A stretch of DNA of 64,000 nucleotides from Actinomycetota bacterium. GTDB lineage: Bacteria; Actinomycetota; Geothermincolia; Geothermincolales; RBG-13-55-18. Shown piece after piece: positions 1 to 6,386 of this stretch. Position 1 is the first letter of the stretch. Each line of letters opens with the position of its first letter. The stretch is from assembly GCA_040757835.1 (NCBI GenBank), contig JBFLWJ010000007.1, positions 61,451 through 125,450 of the forward strand, given 5' to 3'. The notes below the pieces were generated by a model that saw nothing but the letters and a program-made list of their open reading frames with translations, did no database searches and was not told the origin of the DNA. Position numbers and translations under genes: made by a program.

Positions 1-754
1 TCGCCCCGCCGTCCGTCGAGACGTCCACCGCCGTCACCCCGCCGGCGTCGGGGGTGGGGTCGGAGGAGGTGCCGGTCACGGTATAGGCGTGGGCGTTGGT
101 CTGCGTCCCGCTCGCCGGGGCGGTGATACTGGAAACCGGCGGCGTGATGTCGTAGACGAATCGGGCGCGCAGCATGTCGATGTAGACATCGGTCTGGGTG
201 AAATCCCAGATGCTGCCGTTACCGATGCCGCCGTCCACCAGCCTGAGTTGGAAAGCACCCGCGGCGCTCACGAGAGTGCGCGCCTTCGCGGCGTCCCCCA
301 CCGCAACCGTCCGGGTCCCTTCGGGGGTGGTGGGAAGGCTCCCCAGGGAGTAATAGCTTGAGTCCCAGGCTCCGGTGTCGTAGTTGTAGAACTGCACGTA
401 CCATCTCTCGGAAGCGTCGGACTGGTAACCCACCAGCTCGATCTGGATGTCGATGAGCTTGCTGCGCGAGGTCTCGGTAAAGGGCTGCCAGCCCGCCCAT
501 ATCGAGTTCAGGATGCAGAAGATCCACAACCTCCCCTCGCGTACCCTCATATAGGTGCCATCGACGGTCTGGACATTGACGTAGGAACCGGAGACGATGG
601 AGCCGTATGTGAACGTGGGGTTGGCGGTGGGCGCCTTGTAGGCGGAATCCGCTACGCCCGGGACGGTCCACAGGACCAGGGCCAGGACAATAGCCAGTAT
701 AAACGCTGACCGCGTAGCCTTTCTCCCATGTGTTTCCCTTCTTTTTTTACCCAT
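1..754 (-). CDS. Secreted protein with Ig/FN3-like region, truncated at window edge
   Basis: The reading frame stays open from an ATG at 754 to the left edge, giving about 251 visible residues, so the gene continues outside the window. The start is supported by a GAAGGAA ribosome binding site just upstream. The N-terminus is basic (MGKKRRE...) and followed by a hydrophobic stretch (about residues 17-33), then a likely signal-peptidase site near VADSA. The mature part is rich in Tyr, Ser, Thr and Trp. Near residue 205 a D-I-T-P-P-V-S-S-I-T-A-P segment resembles the start of bacterial Ig-like or FN3-like domains in surface proteins. I infer an exported surface protein. No catalytic motif is visible in this part. 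Confidence 0.75.
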   Translation of the reverse strand, partial: MGKKRRETHGRKATRSAFILAIVLALVLWTVPGVADSAYKAPTANPTFTYGSIVSGSYVNVQTVDGTYMRVREGRLWIFCILNSIWAGWQPFTETSRSKLIDIQIELVGYQSDASERWYVQFYNYDTGAWDSSYYSLGSLPTTPEGTRTVAVGDAAKARTLVSAAGAFQLRLVDGGIGNGSIWDFTQTDVYIDMLRARFVYDITPPVSSITAPASGTQTNAHAYTVTGTSSDPTPDAGGVTAVDVSTDGGA

Positions 755-1274
755 CGTTCCTTCGCTTTCGTCATCCTCCAGGCCACTCTTGCCGTCAATG
801 CCGTTACATTCTCGGACGTCTCCTCTGTCTTCCTCCTACATTATGGAATATTATAGCTTTTTTGCTCAGCATTAACCATGAGCCCGACAAGGCGCTGACG
901 CCATGGTCAAGTCAGACGTAACAGGGCCTTGGGTCCACCCCGTCACCCGGTCCGATCTTCGCCAACAGTGGCGAGGCCGCCCTTGCGGGCGGCCCCTTGT
1001 TCGTCGGCCACGCTTTTGCAGGCTGCTTTGTGTGCTACGGTTTTGCCTCTCTTCCTCGCCTCCTACGTTGTTGCGAGAAACCTCTTTTATCTCAACCCTG
1101 GCGGGAGCTTTATCCGTCCCGGTCTTTGCCTCCCCCACCTGCTGGAACTCCCTTGTGTTTCCCGTTTTTATCTCTCACCCCTATTAACGTCGATATCCGC
1201 TCCCGCGCAAACAAAAATCCGGGATGCGGGTCATATGGGGTGCCGGCGGTACAATTCTGGGGGTGGATGGGACG
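755..1274. other. Gene-free stretch with a strong hairpin
   Basis: I see no convincing gene here; the open frames have shadow-like composition. A perfect 8-bp GC stem with a 4-base loop (GGCCGCCC-TTGC-GGGCGGCC) lies at 975-994 and could be a terminator or a small repeat. Three short blocks at 1123-1132, 1157-1166 and 1182-1191 recur in the same order upstream of a precursor peptide gene at 1886-2001. Confidence 0.5.
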
Positions 1275-1613
1275 TCAGCTAGAGGTCGCTAACCAGGGGT
1301 TTCCGGTATTCAGCGGGAGGACGGGGCTCGCGGCCCTGGCGGGCGCAGCCGTTGCGGGGTCCGGCTGCGCCGCCTCCTCCATCGTGGGAGCCGTCGCCGA
1401 GGGCGTTCCCGCGGGCGTTTCCGCATACTCCGCGCCCAGGGCTTCCACCAGGCCTTCGCATGACGCGATCAGGCGGGACCCCAGGCCACCCGCATTAGCG
1501 GGGGCGGTAGGCGCGGCCACTGGGACCGCTGAAAAAGCGACGGCGAGCGCGCAGATTAGAAAGACCGCGGTTATGGACGTGCTTGCCGCTATGTGCCTCC
1601 AGAATCCCTTCAT
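1275..1613 (-). CDS. Small exported Ala/Pro-rich protein
   Basis: The product has 112 residues. The ATG at 1613 is preferred over a TTG four codons upstream because GGAG lies six bases before it. The N-terminus MKGFWRH plus a hydrophobic run (about residues 9-30) ending in VAAPTAPA is a plausible signal peptide or membrane anchor. The rest is Ala, Pro, Thr and Glu rich, with one Cys (in LIASCEG) and no recognisable domain. It lies 78 bp downstream of precursor peptide 1 on the same strand, so it may be co-transcribed with the RiPP locus. That link is positional only and the function is unknown. Confidence 0.5.
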   Translation of the reverse strand: MKGFWRHIAASTSITAVFLICALAVAFSAVPVAAPTAPANAGGLGSRLIASCEGLVEALGAEYAETPAGTPSATAPTMEEAAQPDPATAAPARAASPVLPLNTGNPWLATSS

Positions 1614-1691
1614 CGTGTTCTCCAACGCTCCACCCGGTCCTTGCCACCGATGTGTTCCCGGCCGACTGGTCCTTCGGCCCGGTTCACACCT

Positions 1692-1847
1692 CTATCCGGT
1701 ATAACGGCATGCGCCGTTCACCACCATGTACTGGGAATAACAGGCGGGCCAGGTGACCTGGCATCCGCCGAAGAAAAAGCGGTTGATACGCATCACGCTC
1801 ATCTGCGGCTTCTCGTATGTTTTCTTCTCTTTGCCCACAACCTTCAT
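1692..1847 (-). CDS. RiPP precursor peptide, copy 1 (51 aa)
   Basis: This is a short ORF with a good ribosome binding site (GGAG seven bases before the ATG at 1847). The leader (residues 1 to about 28) begins MKVVGKEKKTYEKP and contains Y11-E-K-P14-Q-M16. That fits the Y-x-x-P-x-L motif which PqqD-like B1 proteins read in lasso-peptide leaders. A Gly-Gly at 27-28 precedes a Cys-containing C-terminus with C29, C36 and C47 and an ending in CRYTG. The core has no Asp or Glu, so a lasso macrolactam is not possible. The last 43 residues are identical to those of copy 2 at 2180-2335, while the DNA differs at five third-codon positions and in the stop codon. The ORF lies downstream of the radical SAM, HPr-kinase-like, B1 and B2 genes. 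The precursor role is inferred from these features. Confidence 0.85.
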   Translation of the reverse strand: MKVVGKEKKTYEKPQMSVMRINRFFFGGCQVTWPACYSQYMVVNGACRYTG

Positions 1848-2179
1848 CTGCAAACTCCACCACGGTGGTCAACACCCTCGGCGACCTTTGCCTCCAGGGT
1901 TCTTTCATCCCGCTCCCCTGTCTTGTTGCCGGGTTTCGGTTTCCCGTTATTTCTCGGTATACCCCGAAGAGAACTGAACGGCCGATATCACTATTAACGT
2001 CCTTTTTTTCTGCGTCTTCCCTGTAAATCTGGGTTTCGGCTTTATAGGGCAGTAAGCGGATGTTTAGCCGGGGTGAACGGGTATTGGTATTGACGGGAAA
2101 AGGAGGGGTGCTTGCCATGGGCTTCGAACAGAGGCTCTTGGAACGTTCAATCCATCCATACGCGCGGGACTCGGGCGGG
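1848..2179. other. Spacer between the two precursor genes, probable promoter region of copy 1
   Basis: No credible gene is seen. The longer minus-strand frame crossing this stretch reads through copy 1 in the wrong frame. A TATAAA-like element occurs on the minus strand near 2039-2046. Blocks at 1886-1895, 1939-1948 and 1992-2001 are shared, in order, with 1123-1191. They may be remnants of a duplicated upstream region. Confidence 0.4.
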
Positions 2180-2335
2180 TTATCCGGTGTAACGGCAGGC
2201 GCCGTTCACCACCATGTACTGGGAATAACAGGCGGGCCAGGTGACCTGGCAACCGCCGAAGAAAAAGCGGTTGATACGCATCACGCTCATCTGTGGCTTC
2301 TCGTATGTTTTTTTATCGGTTGCTTCATTCATCAT
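2180..2335 (-). CDS. RiPP precursor peptide, copy 2 (51 aa)
   Basis: This second precursor has the same length as copy 1. It starts with tandem ATG codons at 2335 and 2332, inside the last 11 bases of the radical SAM gene, so translation is probably coupled. Only the first eight residues (MMNEATDK against MKVVGKEK) differ from copy 1. The leader motif K-T-Y-E-K-P-Q-M, the GG site and the three-Cys core are identical. Differences in the shared 43 codons are all synonymous (Lys AAA/AAG, Pro CCA/CCG, Gly GGT/GGA, Ala GCC/GCA, Tyr TAC/TAT). That indicates selection on the peptide, or recent duplication followed by selection. The likely product is a modified peptide made by the upstream enzymes. 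Confidence 0.87.
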   Translation of the reverse strand: MMNEATDKKTYEKPQMSVMRINRFFFGGCQVTWPACYSQYMVVNGACRYTG

Positions 2336-3482
2336 GTGTCAGCACTTTCACCAGCATGCGCGTCTGCCTGCATCTCTCCCCGCTCAAGGCCATCGCCTCA
2401 CCTTCCTCTAGATAAGACAAAGCCATGCAAATCGCGCATTTCTCTAAGAGATCACATCCCTTACAATCTTCTGGAAGACCTTCCTCCTTCCCTCTCAGAC
2501 GCTGCAACTGCGGGGAATTCTCCCATATTTCGGAGAAATCCTTCTCCAGCACATTACCTACCACAAGCGGAAAAGCGATACAAGGATATACATCACCAAA
2601 GGGATTGATGGCGAAAGCGGTGGTGCCGCCCCCACAGTAATGCCGGTACTCGCTCTCCACCTGTGCGGGGTCGATGGCGCATTTCCGTATGAAGGCCGTG
2701 AGGTCCTCTCGAGCCGCCCTCTTCACCTCTGGGCCCATGGACTCCCCCAGCTTATCCAGCATGTAACGGGTATGGAAGCGGACGAAACGCTCCAACCCCG
2801 CATCGTCCAGGCGCATGGAGAGGGGTGCGGGGTCGCGGTCGTTGCGCGGAAAGATGATGGACGAGAACACGGCCTGCAGCCCCATGTCGTCGGCCATGCC
2901 CGCGATATCCTCCACTTCCGCGAGGTTGAAGTCGCCCACCGTTACCTTTAGCAGCAGGGGGACACCGTTGTCATGAAGCAGTCCGAGTGCACGTCGCGTC
3001 GCCGCGAAAGAACCTTCCATCCCGGTCAAGCGGTCGTGCGTTTCGGGCCTGGCGCCATAGACGCTGACGTCCACCCTTACCGTGGGAAGCCCCCCCAGCA
3101 TGCGGGCCATGGCCTCATCGATGAGGACGGCGTTGGTCTGCAGGGTGATCACGTAGCCCATGGCGGCGGCCGCGCGGATGAGCTGCGGCAGGTCTTCCCT
3201 CAGCAGGGGCTCGCCGCCGGTGAAGTTCAGATACAGGCACCCAGCCGCGGCGAGGTCCTCCATGACCTTTTGCCATTGCCCGCCGTCGAGCTCGTTCCTG
3301 CCGGCGGGCTGGAACTGGTAACAGTGGCGGCAGGTGAGGTTGCAGCGGTGGGTCAGCTCCAGGCTGCCCGAATACGGGACCCTTTCCCGGAAGATCCTGT
3401 CCACGAATTCAAGGTCTATCTTCTCTATCGCCCCCGACCTCCCGCGTGGAGACCCGCTGCAAATATGGCGTGACGTCGTCAC
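2325..3482 (-). CDS. Radical SAM/SPASM peptide maturase
   Basis: The 385-residue product carries the radical SAM cluster motif C47-x3-C51-x2-C54 (CNLTCRHC), followed by the SAM-binding GGEP motif near residue 90. The C-terminus has a SPASM-type Cys set: a Cys before the FGDVYPC segment, then CKGC, CAIC and a final Cys in GERC. SPASM enzymes typically install thioether or C-C crosslinks on peptides, and three Cys in the adjacent precursors would be natural targets. The GTG start at 3482 overlaps the HPr-kinase-like gene by 74 bases, so a later start near residue 27 is possible. The gene overlaps copy 2 of the precursor at its 3' end. In known lasso loci this slot is taken by an asparagine-synthetase-like cyclase, which is missing here. 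The modification is inferred, not shown. Confidence 0.87.
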   Translation of the reverse strand: MTTSRHICSGSPRGRSGAIEKIDLEFVDRIFRERVPYSGSLELTHRCNLTCRHCYQFQPAGRNELDGGQWQKVMEDLAAAGCLYLNFTGGEPLLREDLPQLIRAAAAMGYVITLQTNAVLIDEAMARMLGGLPTVRVDVSVYGARPETHDRLTGMEGSFAATRRALGLLHDNGVPLLLKVTVGDFNLAEVEDIAGMADDMGLQAVFSSIIFPRNDRDPAPLSMRLDDAGLERFVRFHTRYMLDKLGESMGPEVKRAAREDLTAFIRKCAIDPAQVESEYRHYCGGGTTAFAINPFGDVYPCIAFPLVVGNVLEKDFSEIWENSPQLQRLRGKEEGLPEDCKGCDLLEKCAICMALSYLEEGEAMALSGERCRQTRMLVKVLTHDE

Positions 3483-4305
3483 CGAGCCTTATGCTCAACC
3501 TGTATATCGGGACGGCCTCCACCAGACTTGAAAATACCTCCAGGAGCTTGCTCTCCTCCCCCCCGTAGCCCATGCGGGGCGCATTGGACGCCAGTTCGGC
3601 CAGGGCTTCCGCGGGCGACTGGCGAAAGAGCCCTTCGCCGGACCCCGGGTGCAGGTTGAAGACCGCTCGCAGGGGCGCGCCCCCGTAGGCCACCGTCCCG
3701 CCCTCCCTGCCTGGCCAGGGCGTCCCGTACAGCGTGAAGCCGCTACCCTCCCGGCGCACCGCCACCAGGTCGTCCCCGAGCACCGCCGCTACGGAGAACC
3801 CGCGGCTCAAGGTGGTCTTTCCGGCCCGTGTGTGTCCCGTGAAGACGAACCCTTCGTCCTCCCATACGATCCCCGCCGCGTGCATCAGGGTCCCCCCTTC
3901 CGCCGTGAGGCGGCACTGCAGACACGCCCGCAGGAAGGCCTGCACGGCCTCCCGCACCGCTTCCTCCTCGCCAGTACGCCCGGTCGTGCCCGGGTGCGGC
4001 ACTCCCAACTCAGCCTCCACATACCCGGCGTTTATAAACCCGAGGCGCGTCCTCCCTTCCTGTAAGCCGTCGAAGGAGAGCCCGCCTTCGCGGTTCTCCA
4101 GGCCGAAGTGGGACGGGAAGGGGTGGGGGAGCGCGGTCCGCGTCTCATCCAGGTAACGGAGGGATATGGCGAGGTCGGTGGCCCCCGGCTCGCCTGCGGC
4201 GAAGGAGGGCATGTCACGGAGGAGATAGGCGGTGGGGTCCCCTATGGACGAGGAGATATCGATACGTATCCCGGCGATTTGGTACACGCTATTCCAGTTC
4301 GACAA
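3409..4305 (-). CDS. HPr kinase/phosphorylase-like protein of a RiPP locus
   Basis: The 298-residue product has an HPr-kinase C-terminal-like P-loop, G157-x4-G-K163-T-T, preceded by L-M-H142-A-A-G and followed by a G-D-D-L-V segment near 177-181. It lacks the usual N-terminal domain of true HPr kinases. Homologues of this shape are common in lasso-peptide loci, where some phosphorylate the C-terminal Ser of the precursor. Here the precursor ends in ...Arg-Tyr-Thr-Gly, so Thr50 or Tyr49 would be the nearest hydroxyl acceptors; that is inference. It overlaps the PqqD-like gene by 17 bases and the radical SAM gene by 74, consistent with one operon. Confidence 0.8.
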   Translation of the reverse strand: MSNWNSVYQIAGIRIDISSSIGDPTAYLLRDMPSFAAGEPGATDLAISLRYLDETRTALPHPFPSHFGLENREGGLSFDGLQEGRTRLGFINAGYVEAELGVPHPGTTGRTGEEEAVREAVQAFLRACLQCRLTAEGGTLMHAAGIVWEDEGFVFTGHTRAGKTTLSRGFSVAAVLGDDLVAVRREGSGFTLYGTPWPGREGGTVAYGGAPLRAVFNLHPGSGEGLFRQSPAEALAELASNAPRMGYGGEESKLLEVFSSLVEAVPIYRLSIRLGDDVTPYLQRVSTREVGGDREDRP

Positions 4306-4600
4306 CCTCTGCCGCTCCTTGCTCCACGAGGTCGGCCGCGAAGGCGACCGTATCGGCCAGGGCGGTGTCCATCTCCACGTCGAACTCTCCGGTCATGGAA
4401 CTGGCGATCTCCTCGAGGGAGGCGCGTCCGTCCAGGCTGGACCAGAGAAAGGATGCGGTGGGGTTGAGGTGAATGACCTCGTCGCTGCGCACGTTGACCA
4501 GGACCGCTTCCCCCTCGATCTCGCGCCAGGCTATGCCTTCCACCCGCCGCAGCCTGGAGCCGCGTTCAAGTCCCCTGCCCGCGAAGGTACCCTTAGCCAT
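4289..4600 (-). CDS. PqqD-like leader-binding protein (lasso B1-type RRE)
   Basis: The 103-residue product has the PqqD/RRE pattern: a strand-rich start (EAVLVNVRSDEVIHLNPTASFLWSSL), then D-G-R-A-S-L-E-E-I and a helical C-terminus. Proteins of this family bind the leader peptide and deliver it to the modifying enzymes. In lasso systems the B1 protein recognises Y-x-x-P-x-L, which both precursors carry as Y-E-K-P-Q-M. The gene overlaps B2 by eight bases and the HPr-kinase-like gene by 17, giving tight translational coupling. The ATG at 4600 is the natural start. Confidence 0.85.
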   Translation of the reverse strand: MAKGTFAGRGLERGSRLRRVEGIAWREIEGEAVLVNVRSDEVIHLNPTASFLWSSLDGRASLEEIASSMTGEFDVEMDTALADTVAFAADLVEQGAAEVVELE

Positions 4601-5015
4601 ATCCGAGTTCCTCGAAGCTCTGCGGCGCCTCGGTCAGCGCTCGCCCTTCCACCGCCACCCAGCAGTGCCCCTCCATATCGCCGTTATCGGATCGCACGCC
4701 GAAGGCCAGGTGGGCATCGTGGCCCTCCTCGCGAAGCACGCGTGTCAGGGCGATGGAGCGCACCAGGCAGGAAGGGTGCATTCCCAACCGGCCCAGGAGG
4801 GCGAACCATTTACCTGCCCTGCGCAACACGTCATCCTCCTGCGACCTCTTCCGGTCCGAGAGCCGCCGCTCGAGCCCGCGCATCTCCAGGGCCGGGAAGA
4901 GAGCGGAGAGCAGCAGGGCTACCCCGGAACGTGCGTAGATGCGCAGCGCTTCCAGCCATTTCCTCAGCTTGATGATCCACATCTCCAGCAACCAGGATCG
5001 GTGTTCGGTTTTCAT
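4593..5015 (-). CDS. Transglutaminase-like leader peptidase (lasso B2-type)
   Basis: The 140-residue product matches the lasso B2 pattern. An N-terminal helical, partly hydrophobic region (about residues 20-45) precedes the catalytic segment H-P-S-C83-L-V-R-S, and H117 lies in the G-H-C-W-V-A-V-E-G segment. B2 proteins are Cys proteases of the transglutaminase fold that cut the leader when B1 presents it. The much longer open frame upstream (to 5609) runs antisense to the nucleotidyltransferase and is not believable. ATG 5015 has no ribosome binding site at normal spacing. A TATACT box ends about seven bases before it, so the mRNA may be leaderless. This would be the first gene of the minus-strand operon. 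Confidence 0.85.
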   Translation of the reverse strand: MKTEHRSWLLEMWIIKLRKWLEALRIYARSGVALLLSALFPALEMRGLERRLSDRKRSQEDDVLRRAGKWFALLGRLGMHPSCLVRSIALTRVLREEGHDAHLAFGVRSDNGDMEGHCWVAVEGRALTEAPQSFEELGYG

Positions 5016-5156
5016 GCCACAAGTATAAACCCTCACGCTGCTGGGGGGCATATGCCAGGTCAGGTGCTCGAGGGCCTCTGCTTTTCGGGTAGAATTAGGG
5101 TACGGGCAGTTTGCGGGTGGTGCTCGGACACGGTTAAGAGATGGGAGGTATGCGGC
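5016..5156. promoter_or_regulatory. Divergent promoter region of the RiPP locus
   Basis: This 141-bp gap separates the B2 gene (minus) from the nucleotidyltransferase (plus). On the minus strand a TATACT lies at about 5022-5027, so transcription could begin at or next to the ATG of B2. On the plus strand a TAGAAT occurs at about 5089-5094. I find no good -35 box for either, so the assignment is tentative. Confidence 0.4.
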
Positions 5157-6272
5157 GTGGCGGCAGGGATCGAGGACGCGTCCGCGCGCTTTACGCTCGC
5201 CGCGACCGCCTATCGCTACGGTGACCCGGGCCAGGCGGCACAGCTCAACGGGCTGGCGGACGCGCTGACTCCAGGTGAAGCCGGCCGTATCGGGGCCAAC
5301 GCCGCATACCACGAGCTGGAGCCCTTCCTGCACACCGTCGCCGCGGACTGCTCCGAACAGGGGTACATGCTGCCGCTGCCGCCGGAGATGCTGGAAGGGT
5401 GGTCGCAGGCCCATACGCGGGAGATGGCGCGCACCGCCGTCATCCATTACGGCGCCGTGAAGGCGCTCGGCGCCCTGGACGCGGCGGGGGTCCGGGCTAT
5501 ACCCCTCAAGGGCTTCTACCTCTCCTCGCGTGTCTACACGCGCAAGAGCGCCCGCGCCTTCAAGGACCTGGACCTTCTGGTGGAGGAGGCGTCGCTGGCG
5601 GACCTCCACGCTGCCCTGCTAGACGGGGGGTTCGAGCCCGCCCCCGGGCGGCCTGCTTTCGTGCCCGCCCCCGCCTATACCGTGTACAGGCTGCCCATGG
5701 AGGACGGCTTGACCGCCATGGAGATTGACGTCCATATCGGCATGCACTGGCCCGCTGAATACGAGCGCCGCACCGCCCTGAACGCAGGGGACCTGTGGGA
5801 CGGGGCCTCCCCGGTGGAGGTGGAGGGCATGCGCCTCTGGGCCCTGAGCGCGGAGCACCTCTTCATCACCACCCTGCTGGACGCCGCGGTGAACCACCGC
5901 TACGCCCGCCTGGTCAAGTTCCGCGATGCCCTGGAGCTGCTGCGGTCGGCGGAGGTCGACTGGGGCGCGGTGGAGAGCTGGAGCCGCCGCTGGGAGGTGC
6001 GCAGCTTCGTGGGCCCGGGCCTCCGGTACCTGGTGGAGATCGACCCCTCCCTCTCCATACCGAGGGAAGCGCAGGACTCTCTAATGCCTTCCTACGCGAC
6101 GATGCGGGGATTCATGCGCGCGCTGCCGGCAATTGGCCTGCCCGACCACCGCTCACGCTCTTTCTCCCCCGCCAACCTGCTCTTCTTCATGCTCTCCGAC
6201 ACCGCTCGCGAGCGCGCAAGAGGCCTGCTCTCCACGCCATCTCACCTTATCAGGGGCCGCCACAGGTTCTAG
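5157..6272 (+). CDS. Nucleotidyltransferase family protein (NTP_transf_5-like)
   Basis: I use the GTG at 5157, which has GGGAGG eight bases upstream; the open frame extends further but without support. The product has 371 residues. Near residue 120 the segment I-P-L-K-G-F-Y-L...Y-T-R-K-S-A-R-A-F-K-D-L-D-L-L-V is the signature of uncharacterised NTP_transf_5 proteins (K-G, then a D-x-D metal site). Such genes recur beside B1, B2 and HPr-kinase-like genes in lasso loci, where nucleotidyl or phosphate transfer to the peptide has been proposed. It is transcribed away from the other RiPP genes across a shared 141-bp region. The stop is followed at once by a palindromic repeat. Confidence 0.8.
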   Translation: MAAGIEDASARFTLAATAYRYGDPGQAAQLNGLADALTPGEAGRIGANAAYHELEPFLHTVAADCSEQGYMLPLPPEMLEGWSQAHTREMARTAVIHYGAVKALGALDAAGVRAIPLKGFYLSSRVYTRKSARAFKDLDLLVEEASLADLHAALLDGGFEPAPGRPAFVPAPAYTVYRLPMEDGLTAMEIDVHIGMHWPAEYERRTALNAGDLWDGASPVEVEGMRLWALSAEHLFITTLLDAAVNHRYARLVKFRDALELLRSAEVDWGAVESWSRRWEVRSFVGPGLRYLVEIDPSLSIPREAQDSLMPSYATMRGFMRALPAIGLPDHRSRSFSPANLLFFMLSDTARERARGLLSTPSHLIRGRHRF

Positions 6273-6279
6273 GGTTTGT

Positions 6280-6386
6280 GGGGTCAGGTCTTGTTTTTTG
6301 GATCTTCTTGCGTTATGTTCTCGCAGCTAAAAGTCTGTATTTTATGCGTTAGATACCGCGGTATCCGAGAAACAAGACCTGACCCC
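6280..6386. repeat. Palindromic MITE/REP-like element, copy 1
   Basis: The outer arms GGGGTCAGGTCTTGT and ACAAGACCTGACCCC are perfectly complementary over 15 bp and extend imperfectly inward (TTTTTGGAT / ATCCGAGAA). The 107-bp element lies between convergent genes, and its right end touches the stop codon of the 6386-8917 gene. Four relatives occur in this window (26431, 28578, 30748, 45664). Confidence 0.85.

Noticed and set aside
872..1138. 88-residue minus-strand frame as a third precursor
   Set aside because: It has no Y-x-x-P leader motif and no Gly-Gly/Cys core, its composition is Arg-rich and shadow-like, and it crosses the GC hairpin.
1684..2118. 144-residue minus-strand frame
   Set aside because: It overlaps precursor copy 1 in another frame; the peptide frame is the one supported by synonymous variation.
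4473..5156. Extended N-terminus of the nucleotidyltransferase (599 residues)
   Set aside because: It runs antisense to B1 and B2; GTG 5157 has a good ribosome binding site and the family length.
5016..5609. Extended 338-residue version of the B2 protein
   Set aside because: The extra 198 residues run antisense to the nucleotidyltransferase and match nothing; the family length fits ATG 5015.
2180..6272. Calling the locus a standard lasso peptide cluster
   Set aside because: There is no asparagine-synthetase-like cyclase and no Asp/Glu in the core to close the ring; a radical SAM enzyme occupies its place.
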